From NCBI GenBank assembly GCA_963666805.2, contig CAXXWR010000006.1, forward strand, positions 620,001 through 684,000: a DNA stretch of 64,000 nucleotides, written 5' to 3'. Shown here piece by piece: positions 1 through 8,006 of the stretch. Made by a program: the position numbers and the translations under genes. Below the pieces are notes generated by a model. That model ran no database searches. It saw nothing but the letters and a program-made list of their open reading frames with translations, and was not told the origin of the DNA. Every line of letters begins with the position of its first letter. Positions within the stretch are counted from its first letter, which is position 1. This DNA comes from Fusibacter sp963666805. Lineage in GTDB: Bacteria > Bacillota > Clostridia > Peptostreptococcales > Acidaminobacteraceae.

Positions 1-240
1 TCTGATAATCAGGTGCTTGCCGGGAGTGTTACTCACCTTATGGATATGGTGAGATGGGCCCATCAAGAGATGGGAATGCCCCTTGGTAAAGTAGTGAAGG
101 CAGTCACTTTAAATCCAGCGACTTATCTTGGGATAGCGCATCAATGGGGCAAAGTGTCAAAAGGCTACTTGGCCAATATACTCATACTAGATGCACACTT
201 AAATCTCACTCATGTGATTAAAGAAGGGCGACTATTGTAA
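1..240 (+). CDS. nagA: N-acetylglucosamine-6-phosphate deacetylase-like protein, 3' end only
   Basis: The frame is open from the first base, so this is the C-terminal 79 residues of a gene that begins outside the window. The fragment has the ending of the NagA branch of the amidohydrolase superfamily: an LAGSV motif following the catalytic region, a helix ending in TLNPATYLGI, a GKVSKGYLANILILD strand pair and a final VIKEGR. NagA removes the acetyl group from GlcNAc-6-phosphate in amino-sugar or cell-wall sugar recycling. The metal and catalytic Asp residues are not in the window, so another amidohydrolase of the same fold cannot be excluded. Confidence 0.7.
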   Translation, partial: SDNQVLAGSVTHLMDMVRWAHQEMGMPLGKVVKAVTLNPATYLGIAHQWGKVSKGYLANILILDAHLNLTHVIKEGRLL

Positions 241-322
241 GAGCATAGAACTTGGCTGAAACAGCGGCTATATTATGTTGGATAGCTTAAGGGATATCAA
301 AAGAAAGTGAGGCATCATAAAA

Positions 323-1957
323 ATGAAAAAAATCATCTATAGTGTAAGTGTTTGTCTTTGCTCACTTGTTCTATTTGCTTGTACACCACAGGCATCAGAA
401 ACTTCTATGAACCCTGTGACGCAAGATCCACAAACGAATCAATCAAGTACGCCTGAAACGAAACAATCAAATGCGCCTGAAACGAATCAGACGGATGAAA
501 GTGAAGCATCCAATGAAGGGGACGACGCTATCGACGAGTCTTTGAATGAAACATCGGATGAAACATCAGATGCGATAATAGAAGCCACAGCCTTAACGGG
601 TCAAAATTGGACCAGACAAGAAAGTGGTGATTATTTTGATCAACTTTATACATTTTACTTTTTTGAAGATGGAACCTTTGCAAGCAATGATGGCCTATTT
701 TTAAATCAAGAAAGTGAAGATGGAATGACATGGTATTCAGGAACGTATGACCTAAAAGACGCCACTATCAACCTGACAATTAAAGAAAAAAATTGGCCTG
801 ATTATGATGAAACAAGTGGGCAAATGGAATTGACTCAAGTTGACATGGCAGAAAATTCTCATTTGAGTTTTGATGTGAAAGTTGAAGGTGCTAATCTAAA
901 GATGGGTCATTATCAATTTGAAGCGGAACAAGCAGTTTCAATTGATGGTGAAACGGCAACTTTCATGGGCGATTGGGAAAGAACCAATGTTCATAGTGCT
1001 CAATGCGGCAGTCTAAGCATACTCAAAGAAACACCAGAGGCGTTCTATTTTTCAGGTGATGTAGGCAGTGGTGCAAACATGGGATCTTTTGCAGGATTGG
1101 CAAGAAAGATTAATGCTGATGAAGCTATTTATTATTATGAATACACTGATTCAAAGAAGGGAAAAATTTATATTAAATTCAAAAAACAGGCAGAGGGATT
1201 AACGCTTGAAAGTAATGGATCAGGTGGCGACTTAGGCTTAGGTTTTAACGTTTTTGTTGATGGTGATTACACTCAGGGACAAGTAACCTACACCAATGAA
1301 AACATGTTGGATTCAATAATGACTGAATCACAAGTCAACTATGTGAAAAAGTTTTTGGGAGAAGACTCATGGACCTATTTAGAGCAGGTGATTGACTTTG
1401 GTTATAACTACGACACTGATGGATTGACTTATAGTGGCTTTATATCAGGTGCAGGTCAAGGTGGCGATTTTATTTTAGATAAAGAGAACCATTTTAATTA
1501 TTTAAGCTATGGTGAGGGACCAGGTCAGATTTTTTATACCAACCAATCAGACTTTAAAAATAAACTGCCACGAGCCTTATTACCATCCATTAGAACCCCT
1601 GAAGATATGGCGTTTATATATAGAAATGAAGATCAAGAGGTGAGACTGGATCAATATCTACTGGCCTTAGAAGTTGAAAGCTATCAAATCCCAAATGATT
1701 TTACTCAATGGGGAGAGACAGCGGAAGGGTCAGCTATAATCCTTTACACCAAAGGTGATTTCACAGAGATTACTTATGTTAATGGACAAGGTGAGACGCT
1801 TTATCAGTCTAGCGATCCGTTACCGATTGTTATCTATGGTGCCGATCTTGAAACAGGAAAGATAATAATAAGAGATAGAGAAGACCAGAGTCACGAGGTA
1901 CCTCTCAATACTTTAACAAAAGAAGGGTCTTATTATCTGGAAATTAATCAATCGTGA
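323..1957 (+). CDS. large secreted lipoprotein of unknown function
   Basis: The 544-residue product starts with a lipoprotein signal peptide whose lipobox LFAC puts the lipidated cysteine at residue 20, so it should be anchored on the outer face of the membrane. Residues 25-90 are a low-complexity Gln/Ser/Thr/Glu/Asp linker containing an imperfect repeat (TPETKQS, APETNQT). The rest (about 95-544) looks like repeated beta-rich modules with Gly, Tyr and Asp, including SGTYDLKDATINL-type strands seen in lipocalin-like lipoprotein domains. I recognise no catalytic motif. A GTGAGG ribosome site lies about 10 bases before the ATG. It is followed by a strong terminator and appears monocistronic. 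Confidence 0.8.
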   Translation: MKKIIYSVSVCLCSLVLFACTPQASETSMNPVTQDPQTNQSSTPETKQSNAPETNQTDESEASNEGDDAIDESLNETSDETSDAIIEATALTGQNWTRQESGDYFDQLYTFYFFEDGTFASNDGLFLNQESEDGMTWYSGTYDLKDATINLTIKEKNWPDYDETSGQMELTQVDMAENSHLSFDVKVEGANLKMGHYQFEAEQAVSIDGETATFMGDWERTNVHSAQCGSLSILKETPEAFYFSGDVGSGANMGSFAGLARKINADEAIYYYEYTDSKKGKIYIKFKKQAEGLTLESNGSGGDLGLGFNVFVDGDYTQGQVTYTNENMLDSIMTESQVNYVKKFLGEDSWTYLEQVIDFGYNYDTDGLTYSGFISGAGQGGDFILDKENHFNYLSYGEGPGQIFYTNQSDFKNKLPRALLPSIRTPEDMAFIYRNEDQEVRLDQYLLALEVESYQIPNDFTQWGETAEGSAIILYTKGDFTEITYVNGQGETLYQSSDPLPIVIYGADLETGKIIIRDREDQSHEVPLNTLTKEGSYYLEINQS

Positions 1958-2279
1958 GAGACTGAATGCATTTTATAGCGTGAGACTAAAGGCCTGATTA
2001 AGGGCTATTTAAAGTGATTAATCATGAAGGTGTTAATGATACTTTAAGTAGCCTTTTTTTGATTTGACCGATGATTAAAAAAAAGATAGAATAAAGACAA
2101 TAGGCTGTCTAAGAATGATTCTTCAGAAGAAGATAAGACGTTTAAAATTTTGAAAATAACATTAAAAATTTAAAAAAATCAATAAAACTGAATATTAGGA
2201 AAAAAGTCTCCTATTCATAGGAAAAGTAATGATATAATTATAATACACTACAAAATACAATAGAAAAGAGGCGTTACAT
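1958..2279 (+). other. intergenic region with terminator and promoter
   Basis: This AT-rich gap of 322 bases holds the terminator of the lipoprotein gene (2001-2060) and the promoter area of the next gene. Two overlapping TATAAT boxes occur at 2233-2238 and 2239-2244. A 14-bp palindrome (TCCTAT TC ATAGGA) at 2209-2222 lies just upstream, where a regulator could bind, but no convincing -35 box accompanies it. No gene or structured RNA was seen. Confidence 0.5.
2001..2060 (+). terminator. intrinsic terminator after the lipoprotein gene
   Basis: GGCTATTTAAAGT (2003-2015) pairs with ACTTTAAGTAGCC (2041-2053), with one G-U pair, and seven T residues follow. The loop contains additional short complementary stretches (ATCAT and ATGAT). 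Confidence 0.85.
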
Positions 2280-2930
2280 ATGAAGCATCGAGTTGCATTT
2301 TATGAAGAAGTCGAAAAAACACTACAAACAGGAGATGTTATGTTATTTCATGGCATGAGCCGAAGCAGTAAAATTAATGAACTTTTTACAGGGTGTGAAT
2401 GGTCTCACGTCGGCATGGTTATCAGACCGGAAGATATAGGGATTACTTCAAGTGAACGCCTTATTCTGTGGGAATCCAACACCTTGGTTAATCTAAAGGA
2501 TATTGAGTTTGATGAAGGAAAAGAAGGACCGATGTTGGTTGATCTTGAAGAACGATTGAAGACTGATTTATCAGGAGGCCATGATAATAAATTTTTAGTG
2601 AGATACAATACTTGTGAAAGAACGCCAGAAATGTTTATGGCACTTAGAAAATTTATAAAAGCAGTTCATAGAGATACTTTTCCACCTACTGAATTTGATC
2701 TTAAAAAAGAAGTTTTCGAAGGCATTGTACTTGATGAGCAAGTTGATAATGGCGATTATTTTTGCAGTATGTTAATTGCAGATACGTATATTCACATGGG
2801 ATTTTTAACACATAAATATCCAACTAATAGTTATGAACCAAAAGACTTTTCAGACAAAGGAGAATTACCTTTGATATTAAGAGGACAATTGATCGAAGGA
2901 CCTGAAATTGATGTGGAGAAATTATTATAA
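2280..2930 (+). CDS. YiiX-like permuted NlpC/P60 (papain-like) hydrolase
   Basis: The 216-residue product resembles the YiiX/orthopoxvirus G6R group of permuted papain-like cysteine hydrolases. Visible motifs are the early GDVMLFHG strand, the WSHVGMV motif with the probable catalytic His near residue 42, and NGDYFCSMLIADTYIHMG with the probable nucleophile Cys near residue 162. In permuted members the His comes before the Cys, as seen here. No signal peptide is present, so it is probably cytoplasmic or peripheral. The substrate is unknown; known relatives act on amide or acyl-lipid bonds. Its 3' end overlaps the next gene by 20 bases, so the two are likely translated together. Confidence 0.75.
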   Translation: MKHRVAFYEEVEKTLQTGDVMLFHGMSRSSKINELFTGCEWSHVGMVIRPEDIGITSSERLILWESNTLVNLKDIEFDEGKEGPMLVDLEERLKTDLSGGHDNKFLVRYNTCERTPEMFMALRKFIKAVHRDTFPPTEFDLKKEVFEGIVLDEQVDNGDYFCSMLIADTYIHMGFLTHKYPTNSYEPKDFSDKGELPLILRGQLIEGPEIDVEKLL

Positions 2931-4707
2931 GAATCACTTTAAAAATTGGATACTTATTATTCTGCTATTGTTGATGTTGCCTATGATTTTATCGGCGTGT
3001 TCTAGTGATGAGCATGTATTTATAGCAACAAAGGGAACTATGGATTTAACCCAGTGGAATGATAAAGAAAACCCTATTGTTAATCTTGAAGGTGAATGGG
3101 AAGTTTATCCCAACCAGTTAATTCCACCAGAAGATTTTGAAAAGCCTTTGTCACGAGACGTTGATTATTTTTATGTACCCGGGACTTATAAGACAATGGC
3201 TGATGGGTCTACCCTGTCTAAAGATACTTATACAACTTTGAGGTTAAAGGTAGAGTTACCACCTAATAGCCAAAAGATGTATGGTTTAATTGTCAAGCCG
3301 ATGATGACCGCTTCTCAAATTTGGATTAATGGGGTTCCAATGTCAGAGGTGGGGACTGTAACGGAAACGTCTTGGAATGCTGTGGGAAGTCTTGAACGTC
3401 AACTCATTGTTTTTAATGTGGATAAGCAAGATATTGATATTGTCATTCATGCGGCCAATTATAATAATATTACAGGTAAAATCAGAGGCTTTATTTTTGG
3501 TGAAGGTCAAGTGATGAAGAGAGCCTACATAAAAGATGTCTTTCCAGATATCTTTATTAGTGGTGCTTTGGTTATTATGGCCATTTATCATTTTGCTCTT
3601 TATTCCAAAAGACGAAATATGAAAGCTTTCTTGTATTTTGGTCTATTCTGTTTGATCATCAGTACACGTAACATTTTAGTCGGTGCACGATTGATTTATG
3701 AGTTTGTACCGACATTATCCTTTGAATGGTTAAATAAATTTGCTTATTTGACGGTCTTTTTATCCTTGCCGTTTATGGTTCTCTTTTTTAAAAATATATT
3801 TCCGACTTATCTTAAAAAAATATCAGTGACACCATTAAGTCTTATTGCCTTTGTTTTGTCCCTCATTGTATTGCTTACAAATGTACAGTTTTATGATAAA
3901 TTTTTACTCATTTATGAAGTGATTTTTGTTATTTATTTTATAATCATACTTGTGGGATTGATAAAAGAGATAAAGCAAAATCGGCGCAGTTCAGGAACTG
4001 TTCTACTGGGAACATTTATCTTTTCGTTGACAATTATTAATGATGCGCTCTTACAAGCGGGTATTATTTATACGCGGTCTTTAGCTTCACTTGGCTTTTT
4101 TGTATTTATTTTTTCTCAGGCTTATGTTTTGGCGGAAGAATTTTCAGATGCTCATCATAGAATTGAAAAGCTCATTGAAGAAAATAAGGCTATTTATTAT
4201 GATTCATTAACAGGTCTTTATAATCGGCGCGGTTTTTATGAAAAAGCCGAAAATACCCTAAGATTGGCTAAAAAATTCAATCAAAAATTTGCGATTATCT
4301 ATGGCGATCTCAATCGTTTTAAACTGGTGAATGATACCTATGGACATAAAGAAGGTGATGAGGCCATTACAATGACCGCCAAGCTTCTTATGCAGTCTTT
4401 TAGAGACAAGGACATCGTTGCGAGGATGAGTGGGGATGAATTTATTGTGATTGTTAATGATACAGATTCCACACTTGAGATTGATATGTTAATTAAAAAA
4501 GTTTATAACCGATTTAATAAATACAATAGGGAAAGCGATAAGCCTTACGCTTTATCTATCAGTTTGGGGTATTCTATTTATAGTGGTCAAAAGGAAATGA
4601 CATTGGATGAGCTCGTTTATCGTGCTGATTTAATGCTCTATAAAAATAAGCAGAAGTATAGGCGTGACAATGGAGAAGCCTGTAACACAATGGAGGAAAT
4701 CGAATGA
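2911..4707 (+). CDS. 7TMR-DISM diguanylate cyclase with lipobox
   Basis: A 598-residue membrane sensor that should make cyclic di-GMP. It has an N-terminal hydrophobic segment ending in a perfect lipobox LSAC (Cys 30), an extracellular beta-sandwich sensory domain (7TMR-DISMED2-like, about 35-200), seven hydrophobic segments (about 207-405) and a C-terminal GGDEF domain. The active-site signature reads SGDEF in ARMSGDEFIVIV, a variant of GGDEF that keeps the metal and catalytic acidic residues. An RDKD inhibitory-site motif lies exactly five residues upstream, so product inhibition is expected. I take ATG 2911 rather than TTG 2908; a GAAGGA ribosome site ends ten bases before it. It overlaps both neighbours, pointing to an operon. 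Confidence 0.85.
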   Translation: MWRNYYKNHFKNWILIILLLLMLPMILSACSSDEHVFIATKGTMDLTQWNDKENPIVNLEGEWEVYPNQLIPPEDFEKPLSRDVDYFYVPGTYKTMADGSTLSKDTYTTLRLKVELPPNSQKMYGLIVKPMMTASQIWINGVPMSEVGTVTETSWNAVGSLERQLIVFNVDKQDIDIVIHAANYNNITGKIRGFIFGEGQVMKRAYIKDVFPDIFISGALVIMAIYHFALYSKRRNMKAFLYFGLFCLIISTRNILVGARLIYEFVPTLSFEWLNKFAYLTVFLSLPFMVLFFKNIFPTYLKKISVTPLSLIAFVLSLIVLLTNVQFYDKFLLIYEVIFVIYFIIILVGLIKEIKQNRRSSGTVLLGTFIFSLTIINDALLQAGIIYTRSLASLGFFVFIFSQAYVLAEEFSDAHHRIEKLIEENKAIYYDSLTGLYNRRGFYEKAENTLRLAKKFNQKFAIIYGDLNRFKLVNDTYGHKEGDEAITMTAKLLMQSFRDKDIVARMSGDEFIVIVNDTDSTLEIDMLIKKVYNRFNKYNRESDKPYALSISLGYSIYSGQKEMTLDELVYRADLMLYKNKQKYRRDNGEACNTMEEIE

Positions 4708-5210
4708 AATTATGGATGATTTGTCTAGGTGGCAAAATCAAAGGTGCAAATACAGAAATCCACGATATTCAATTTGTAGTCGCTGAAAGTGTTCATCAAG
4801 CACACAAGGCCCTTAGAGATCACTGGTATGGTGATCCTTACAAATTGCACATTGATTCTTATATGGAAGTCAAAGGTGGTGACGGCTATCAGATTAATGT
4901 CGTTAAACAAAAAGAAAAGCAATCGAATCAACTGTATTTCCTTCAGTTAGGCGGGTATGATGAAGACCATCTTCAAGAGCTTCATGAAGGGATGTTTGTC
5001 GCATCAGAAAGTCCTGAACAAGCTAAGCTTAAAGCGGGTTTTCAAGCGGAGGCTTATCACGAACAAGGTCATATTGATTATGTTGGCAATGTTGAAGAAG
5101 TGATGCATTCAGTAGATGGCGAAAAATATTATATTGAATTATTAGAGACTTCAAAAGATTTTAATATGGTACCTGATTGGTTTGGCTATCAGAGAATTGA
5201 CCAAGCTTAA
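4704..5210 (+). CDS. DUF1543 family protein
   Basis: The 168-residue protein contains two copies of the DUF1543 motif. The first (about 1-65) has LGGKIKGANTEIHD, FVVAES and DPYKLHIDSYMEV; the second (about 72-160) has LGGYDEDHLQELHEG, FVASES and HIDYVGNVEEV. The family is soluble and has no established function. Its ATG overlaps the stop of the diguanylate cyclase gene in an ATGA arrangement, so it is the last gene of that operon, and a strong terminator follows. A functional link to cyclic di-GMP is only suggested by position. Confidence 0.8.
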   Translation: MKLWMICLGGKIKGANTEIHDIQFVVAESVHQAHKALRDHWYGDPYKLHIDSYMEVKGGDGYQINVVKQKEKQSNQLYFLQLGGYDEDHLQELHEGMFVASESPEQAKLKAGFQAEAYHEQGHIDYVGNVEEVMHSVDGEKYYIELLETSKDFNMVPDWFGYQRIDQA

Positions 5211-5228
5211 AAAGAGAAATAAAGAGAT

Positions 5229-5264
5229 AAGGTTTTTACACGTCAGTGTGTAAGAACCTTTTTT
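5229..5264 (+). terminator. intrinsic terminator after DUF1543 gene
   Basis: GGTTTTTACAC (5231-5241) pairs with GTGTAAGAACC (5248-5258), with one G-U pair, and six T residues follow directly. Confidence 0.9.
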
Positions 5265-5309
5265 GATGCCTTAAATAATCAGAAAATTTAAATAATTGAA
5301 TGAATTGAA

Positions 5310-5338
5310 TTGACATCTTTCGTACCCGATGATATTCT
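5310..5338 (+). promoter_or_regulatory. sigma-A promoter of the aminotransferase-aldolase-kinase cluster
   Basis: TTGACA (5310-5315), a 17-base spacer and TATTCT (5333-5338) form a near-perfect housekeeping promoter. Transcription should begin inside the palindrome at 5341-5366, so that site can block the promoter. Confidence 0.85.
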
Positions 5339-5340
5339 TA

Positions 5341-5366
5341 TTTTAGAGCGAGCACTCGCTCTAAAA
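5341..5366 (+). promoter_or_regulatory. perfect inverted-repeat operator, probable TetR-family site
   Basis: Half-sites TTTTAGAGCGAG and CTCGCTCTAAAA are exact reverse complements around a central CA, giving a 26-bp palindrome directly after the -10 box and 18 bases before the first start codon. GAGCG/CGCTC half-sites of this layout are common in TetR-family operators. The TetR-type gene at 10964 is the obvious candidate ligand; this pairing is inferred. Confidence 0.8.
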
Positions 5367-5383
5367 ATGAAAGGGAGGCTATT

Positions 5384-6868
5384 ATGGACAATCGATACGC
5401 AATTTCCAATTATCCAGACGCAAGACAAATCAATCAACAACTTGACGAACTTATTGCAAAACCTATTTTTTCAGTAAGCCCTCAAGCCTTGAAAAAATAT
5501 GAAAATGATTATTACGAGAAAAAATGTGCCAAATCAAAGGTCATGATTACAGAAGCTAAAAATTACATACCCGGAGGTGTTCAGCATAATTTAGCTTTTA
5601 ATCATCCCTTTCCGCTTGTTTTTACTAAAGCAGAAGGGCCTTATTTATACGATATAGACGGCAATCAGTATTATGACCTCTTACAAGCAGGAGGACCAAC
5701 GGTTTTAGGTAGCAATCCACCAGAAATTAGAGAAAAAGTGATGGCTTTACTCAACGATGGTGGTCCGAGTACAGGTTTATTTCATGAATATGAGTATAAA
5801 ATTGCCAAGAAAATAGCTGAAAGTATGCCCCATGTCCAAATGTTTAGAATGTTAGGATCAGGGACAGAAGCTTGTATGGCGTCTATTCGTGTTGCAAGAC
5901 TTGCTACAGGTAAAAAGAACATCATTAAAATGGGGGGCGCTTATCATGGATGGAGTGACCAGCTGGCTTATGGGATTAGAATTCCAGGGTCTAAATCAAC
6001 TCAAGCGCATGGTGTGCCAAGTTATATTTTTAGACATACACAAGAATTTTTTCCAAATGACCTCAAAGACTTAGAACGCAAACTAAGACGTAACCGTTTG
6101 CATGGTGGAACGGCAGCAGTTATTATTGAGCCTTTAGGACCTGAAAGTGGAACGACGCCTGTTGATAAAGATTTTAATCAAGGGGTTGAAGCCCTCTGTC
6201 GACAATATGGTGCACTTCTTATTTTTGATGAAGTGGTGACTGGCTTTAGACTAGGAATGGGAGGGGCTCAAGGTTATTTTGGTGTAAGTCCTGACTTGAC
6301 TGTTTTTGGAAAAGTTATTGCAGGGGGGTATCCAGCTGCTGGCGGTTTAGGTGGCAAAAAAGAATTTATGAAGTACCTATCGGCAGGTATTGCTGGAGGT
6401 GCGAAGCATAAAAAAGCCCTTGTCGGCGGCACGATGGCTGCCAATCCACTAAGTTGTGTAGCCGGTTATTATACCCTTTGTGAAATTGAGCGAACCAATG
6501 CGGCTCAACGGGCGGGTCAAATGGGAGATCAATTGACCAAAGGCCTTCAAGCTTTGATTCAAAAGTATGACCTGCCTTTTGTTGCCTTTAACCAAGGTTC
6601 AATTTGTCATCTTGAAACAGTGGGGACAACGCATTATTCACTGAATTGGTTAAAACCATGGACTATTCCCAAGGTGATTGATGCCACTTCAGTGAGAAAG
6701 AAAGAAATGGAGCACATGGGCGCTGCATATATGGCAGAAGGCATTGTCACACTTGCAGGAAGTCGCTTCTATACAAGTGCAGCTTATACCGAAGAAATGA
6801 TCCAAGATGTTCTCGTGCGATTTGAGCGTGTCTTTAAAAATATTAGCCAGATTAAAGAGAGCGAGTGA
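5384..6868 (+). CDS. class III PLP-dependent aminotransferase (glutamate-1-semialdehyde aminomutase-like)
   Basis: The 494-residue enzyme belongs to the fold-type I class III aminotransferases, closest in motifs to glutamate-1-semialdehyde aminomutase: GSGTEACMASIRVAR for phosphate binding, GGAYHGW, IIEPLGP, LIFDEVVTGFR with the pyridine-binding Asp, and FGKVIAGGYPAAGG with the Schiff-base Lys. It has about 60 extra N-terminal residues compared with HemL. It is not among haem genes but heads a cluster with an aldolase, a sugar-type kinase and an MFS carrier, so a catabolic amino-group transfer or migration on an amino polyol or amino sugar is more likely than haem synthesis. AAGGGAGG lies before the ATG. 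Confidence 0.85.
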   Translation: MDNRYAISNYPDARQINQQLDELIAKPIFSVSPQALKKYENDYYEKKCAKSKVMITEAKNYIPGGVQHNLAFNHPFPLVFTKAEGPYLYDIDGNQYYDLLQAGGPTVLGSNPPEIREKVMALLNDGGPSTGLFHEYEYKIAKKIAESMPHVQMFRMLGSGTEACMASIRVARLATGKKNIIKMGGAYHGWSDQLAYGIRIPGSKSTQAHGVPSYIFRHTQEFFPNDLKDLERKLRRNRLHGGTAAVIIEPLGPESGTTPVDKDFNQGVEALCRQYGALLIFDEVVTGFRLGMGGAQGYFGVSPDLTVFGKVIAGGYPAAGGLGGKKEFMKYLSAGIAGGAKHKKALVGGTMAANPLSCVAGYYTLCEIERTNAAQRAGQMGDQLTKGLQALIQKYDLPFVAFNQGSICHLETVGTTHYSLNWLKPWTIPKVIDATSVRKKEMEHMGAAYMAEGIVTLAGSRFYTSAAYTEEMIQDVLVRFERVFKNISQIKESE

Positions 6869-6874
6869 TAAGCT

Positions 6875-7978
6875 ATGGCGACATTTTTATCGGAAAGTGA
6901 AGCAAAGAAACAAGTGATTGCTGCGGGTAAACAGTTGGTTGATTCAGGACTTATTGCACGAACATGGGGCAATGTCAGTTGCCGAATAAGCGAAAGTCAC
7001 TTTGTTATTACACCCAGTGGCAGAGATTATCTTTCATTAACAGAATCAGACATCGTAAAGGTTGCCATGGATGACTTAAGTTATGAAGGTCACATCAAGC
7101 CATCAGGTGAAAAAGCAGTTCATGCTGAAATTTATCTTAAAAAACCTACGGCAATGTTTGTTATTCATACCCATCAAGAAAAAGCTTCCATTGTCGGGAC
7201 GCTTGACCTTCAAAGTATGCCTGTGTTAACCCATAAGTCTTATTTTGGAGACCAAGTTATTTGTGCTCAATATGGTTTACCGGGGACTAAAAAATTAAGG
7301 AAAGCTATTGGTACCGCTATTGAATCGTCAACCGGTCAAGCGGTTATTATGAAAAGTCATGGTGCTGTTTGTTTTGGTAAAGACAACCAAGAAGCTTTTT
7401 TTGTCGCCAAAGAACTAGAGCATCTATGCCAGCAATTTTTAGAAAAGACCACCCGTTTTTTAACGCCAACTGACCAAGAGGCAAACCGTATGGGGGAACT
7501 GATTGAAAAAATCAGTCAGAAAAAAGAAAGCGACTTAATGGAGGCAGATGAACCTGAGATCAATGACCGGATGCTAAAAGAAATGGAGAACCACATTCAA
7601 TCGGCCTATGAAGCGTGTCAAGTGTGGGTACTCAACCAAGGTATATTTCATGACTATAGTCTTCTCAACCAACCACTTTATCCGCTCTTGGACGATTTTG
7701 CTCAAATTGTAGGCACTAAAGTCAAATGCCTAGAAAAATTTGATTATGCTGATATTACAAGGGCTTTAAATAAAGCGTCTGCTGTGATTGTTAGGGGGTT
7801 TGGTTTTATTTGTAGGGGGGACAATCAAGGCGATCTCCAAGCGGTGGAAATGATTCTTCATAAAAATATTGAATCTCAACTCTATGGTGAGGTCTTACAT
7901 TCTCAGTCAAAAATCAATTGGCTAGATAGGCAATTGATGAGATGGGTTTATCTTAAAAAGTATTCTAAACAGTTATAG
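6875..7978 (+). CDS. class II aldolase/adducin protein with a second, degenerate aldolase half
   Basis: Residues 1-205 are a class II aldolase domain (fuculose-phosphate aldolase/ribulose-phosphate epimerase family). It contains TWGNVSCR, ITPSGRDY, SGEKAVHAEIY with the catalytic Glu, VIHTHQEKAS with two zinc His residues and KSHGAVCFG with the third. Residues 230-365 repeat the fold weakly: AVIVRGFGFICRGDNQGDLQAVEM parallels AVIMKSHGAVCFGKDNQEAFFVAKEL, but the His residues are missing. Usual family length is about 210-230, so this looks like a duplication and fusion with one inactive half. It starts six bases after the aminotransferase stop and probably cleaves the phosphorylated product of the kinase. 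Confidence 0.85.
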   Translation: MATFLSESEAKKQVIAAGKQLVDSGLIARTWGNVSCRISESHFVITPSGRDYLSLTESDIVKVAMDDLSYEGHIKPSGEKAVHAEIYLKKPTAMFVIHTHQEKASIVGTLDLQSMPVLTHKSYFGDQVICAQYGLPGTKKLRKAIGTAIESSTGQAVIMKSHGAVCFGKDNQEAFFVAKELEHLCQQFLEKTTRFLTPTDQEANRMGELIEKISQKKESDLMEADEPEINDRMLKEMENHIQSAYEACQVWVLNQGIFHDYSLLNQPLYPLLDDFAQIVGTKVKCLEKFDYADITRALNKASAVIVRGFGFICRGDNQGDLQAVEMILHKNIESQLYGEVLHSQSKINWLDRQLMRWVYLKKYSKQL

Positions 7979-8006
7979 TCCGTGGTTGAAAAAAAGGGGG
8001 GCAAAT

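Noticed and set aside
5384..6868. Calling the first cluster gene hemL
   Set aside because: Motifs resemble glutamate-1-semialdehyde aminomutase, but it has an N-terminal extension and its neighbours are an aldolase, a kinase and a carrier rather than haem genes.
6855..6880. GAGCGAG half-site resembling the TetR operator near the aldolase start
   Set aside because: Only one half-site is present, and it falls in the coding end of the aminotransferase (Lys-Glu-Ser-Glu stop). No inverted partner follows, so it is probably chance.
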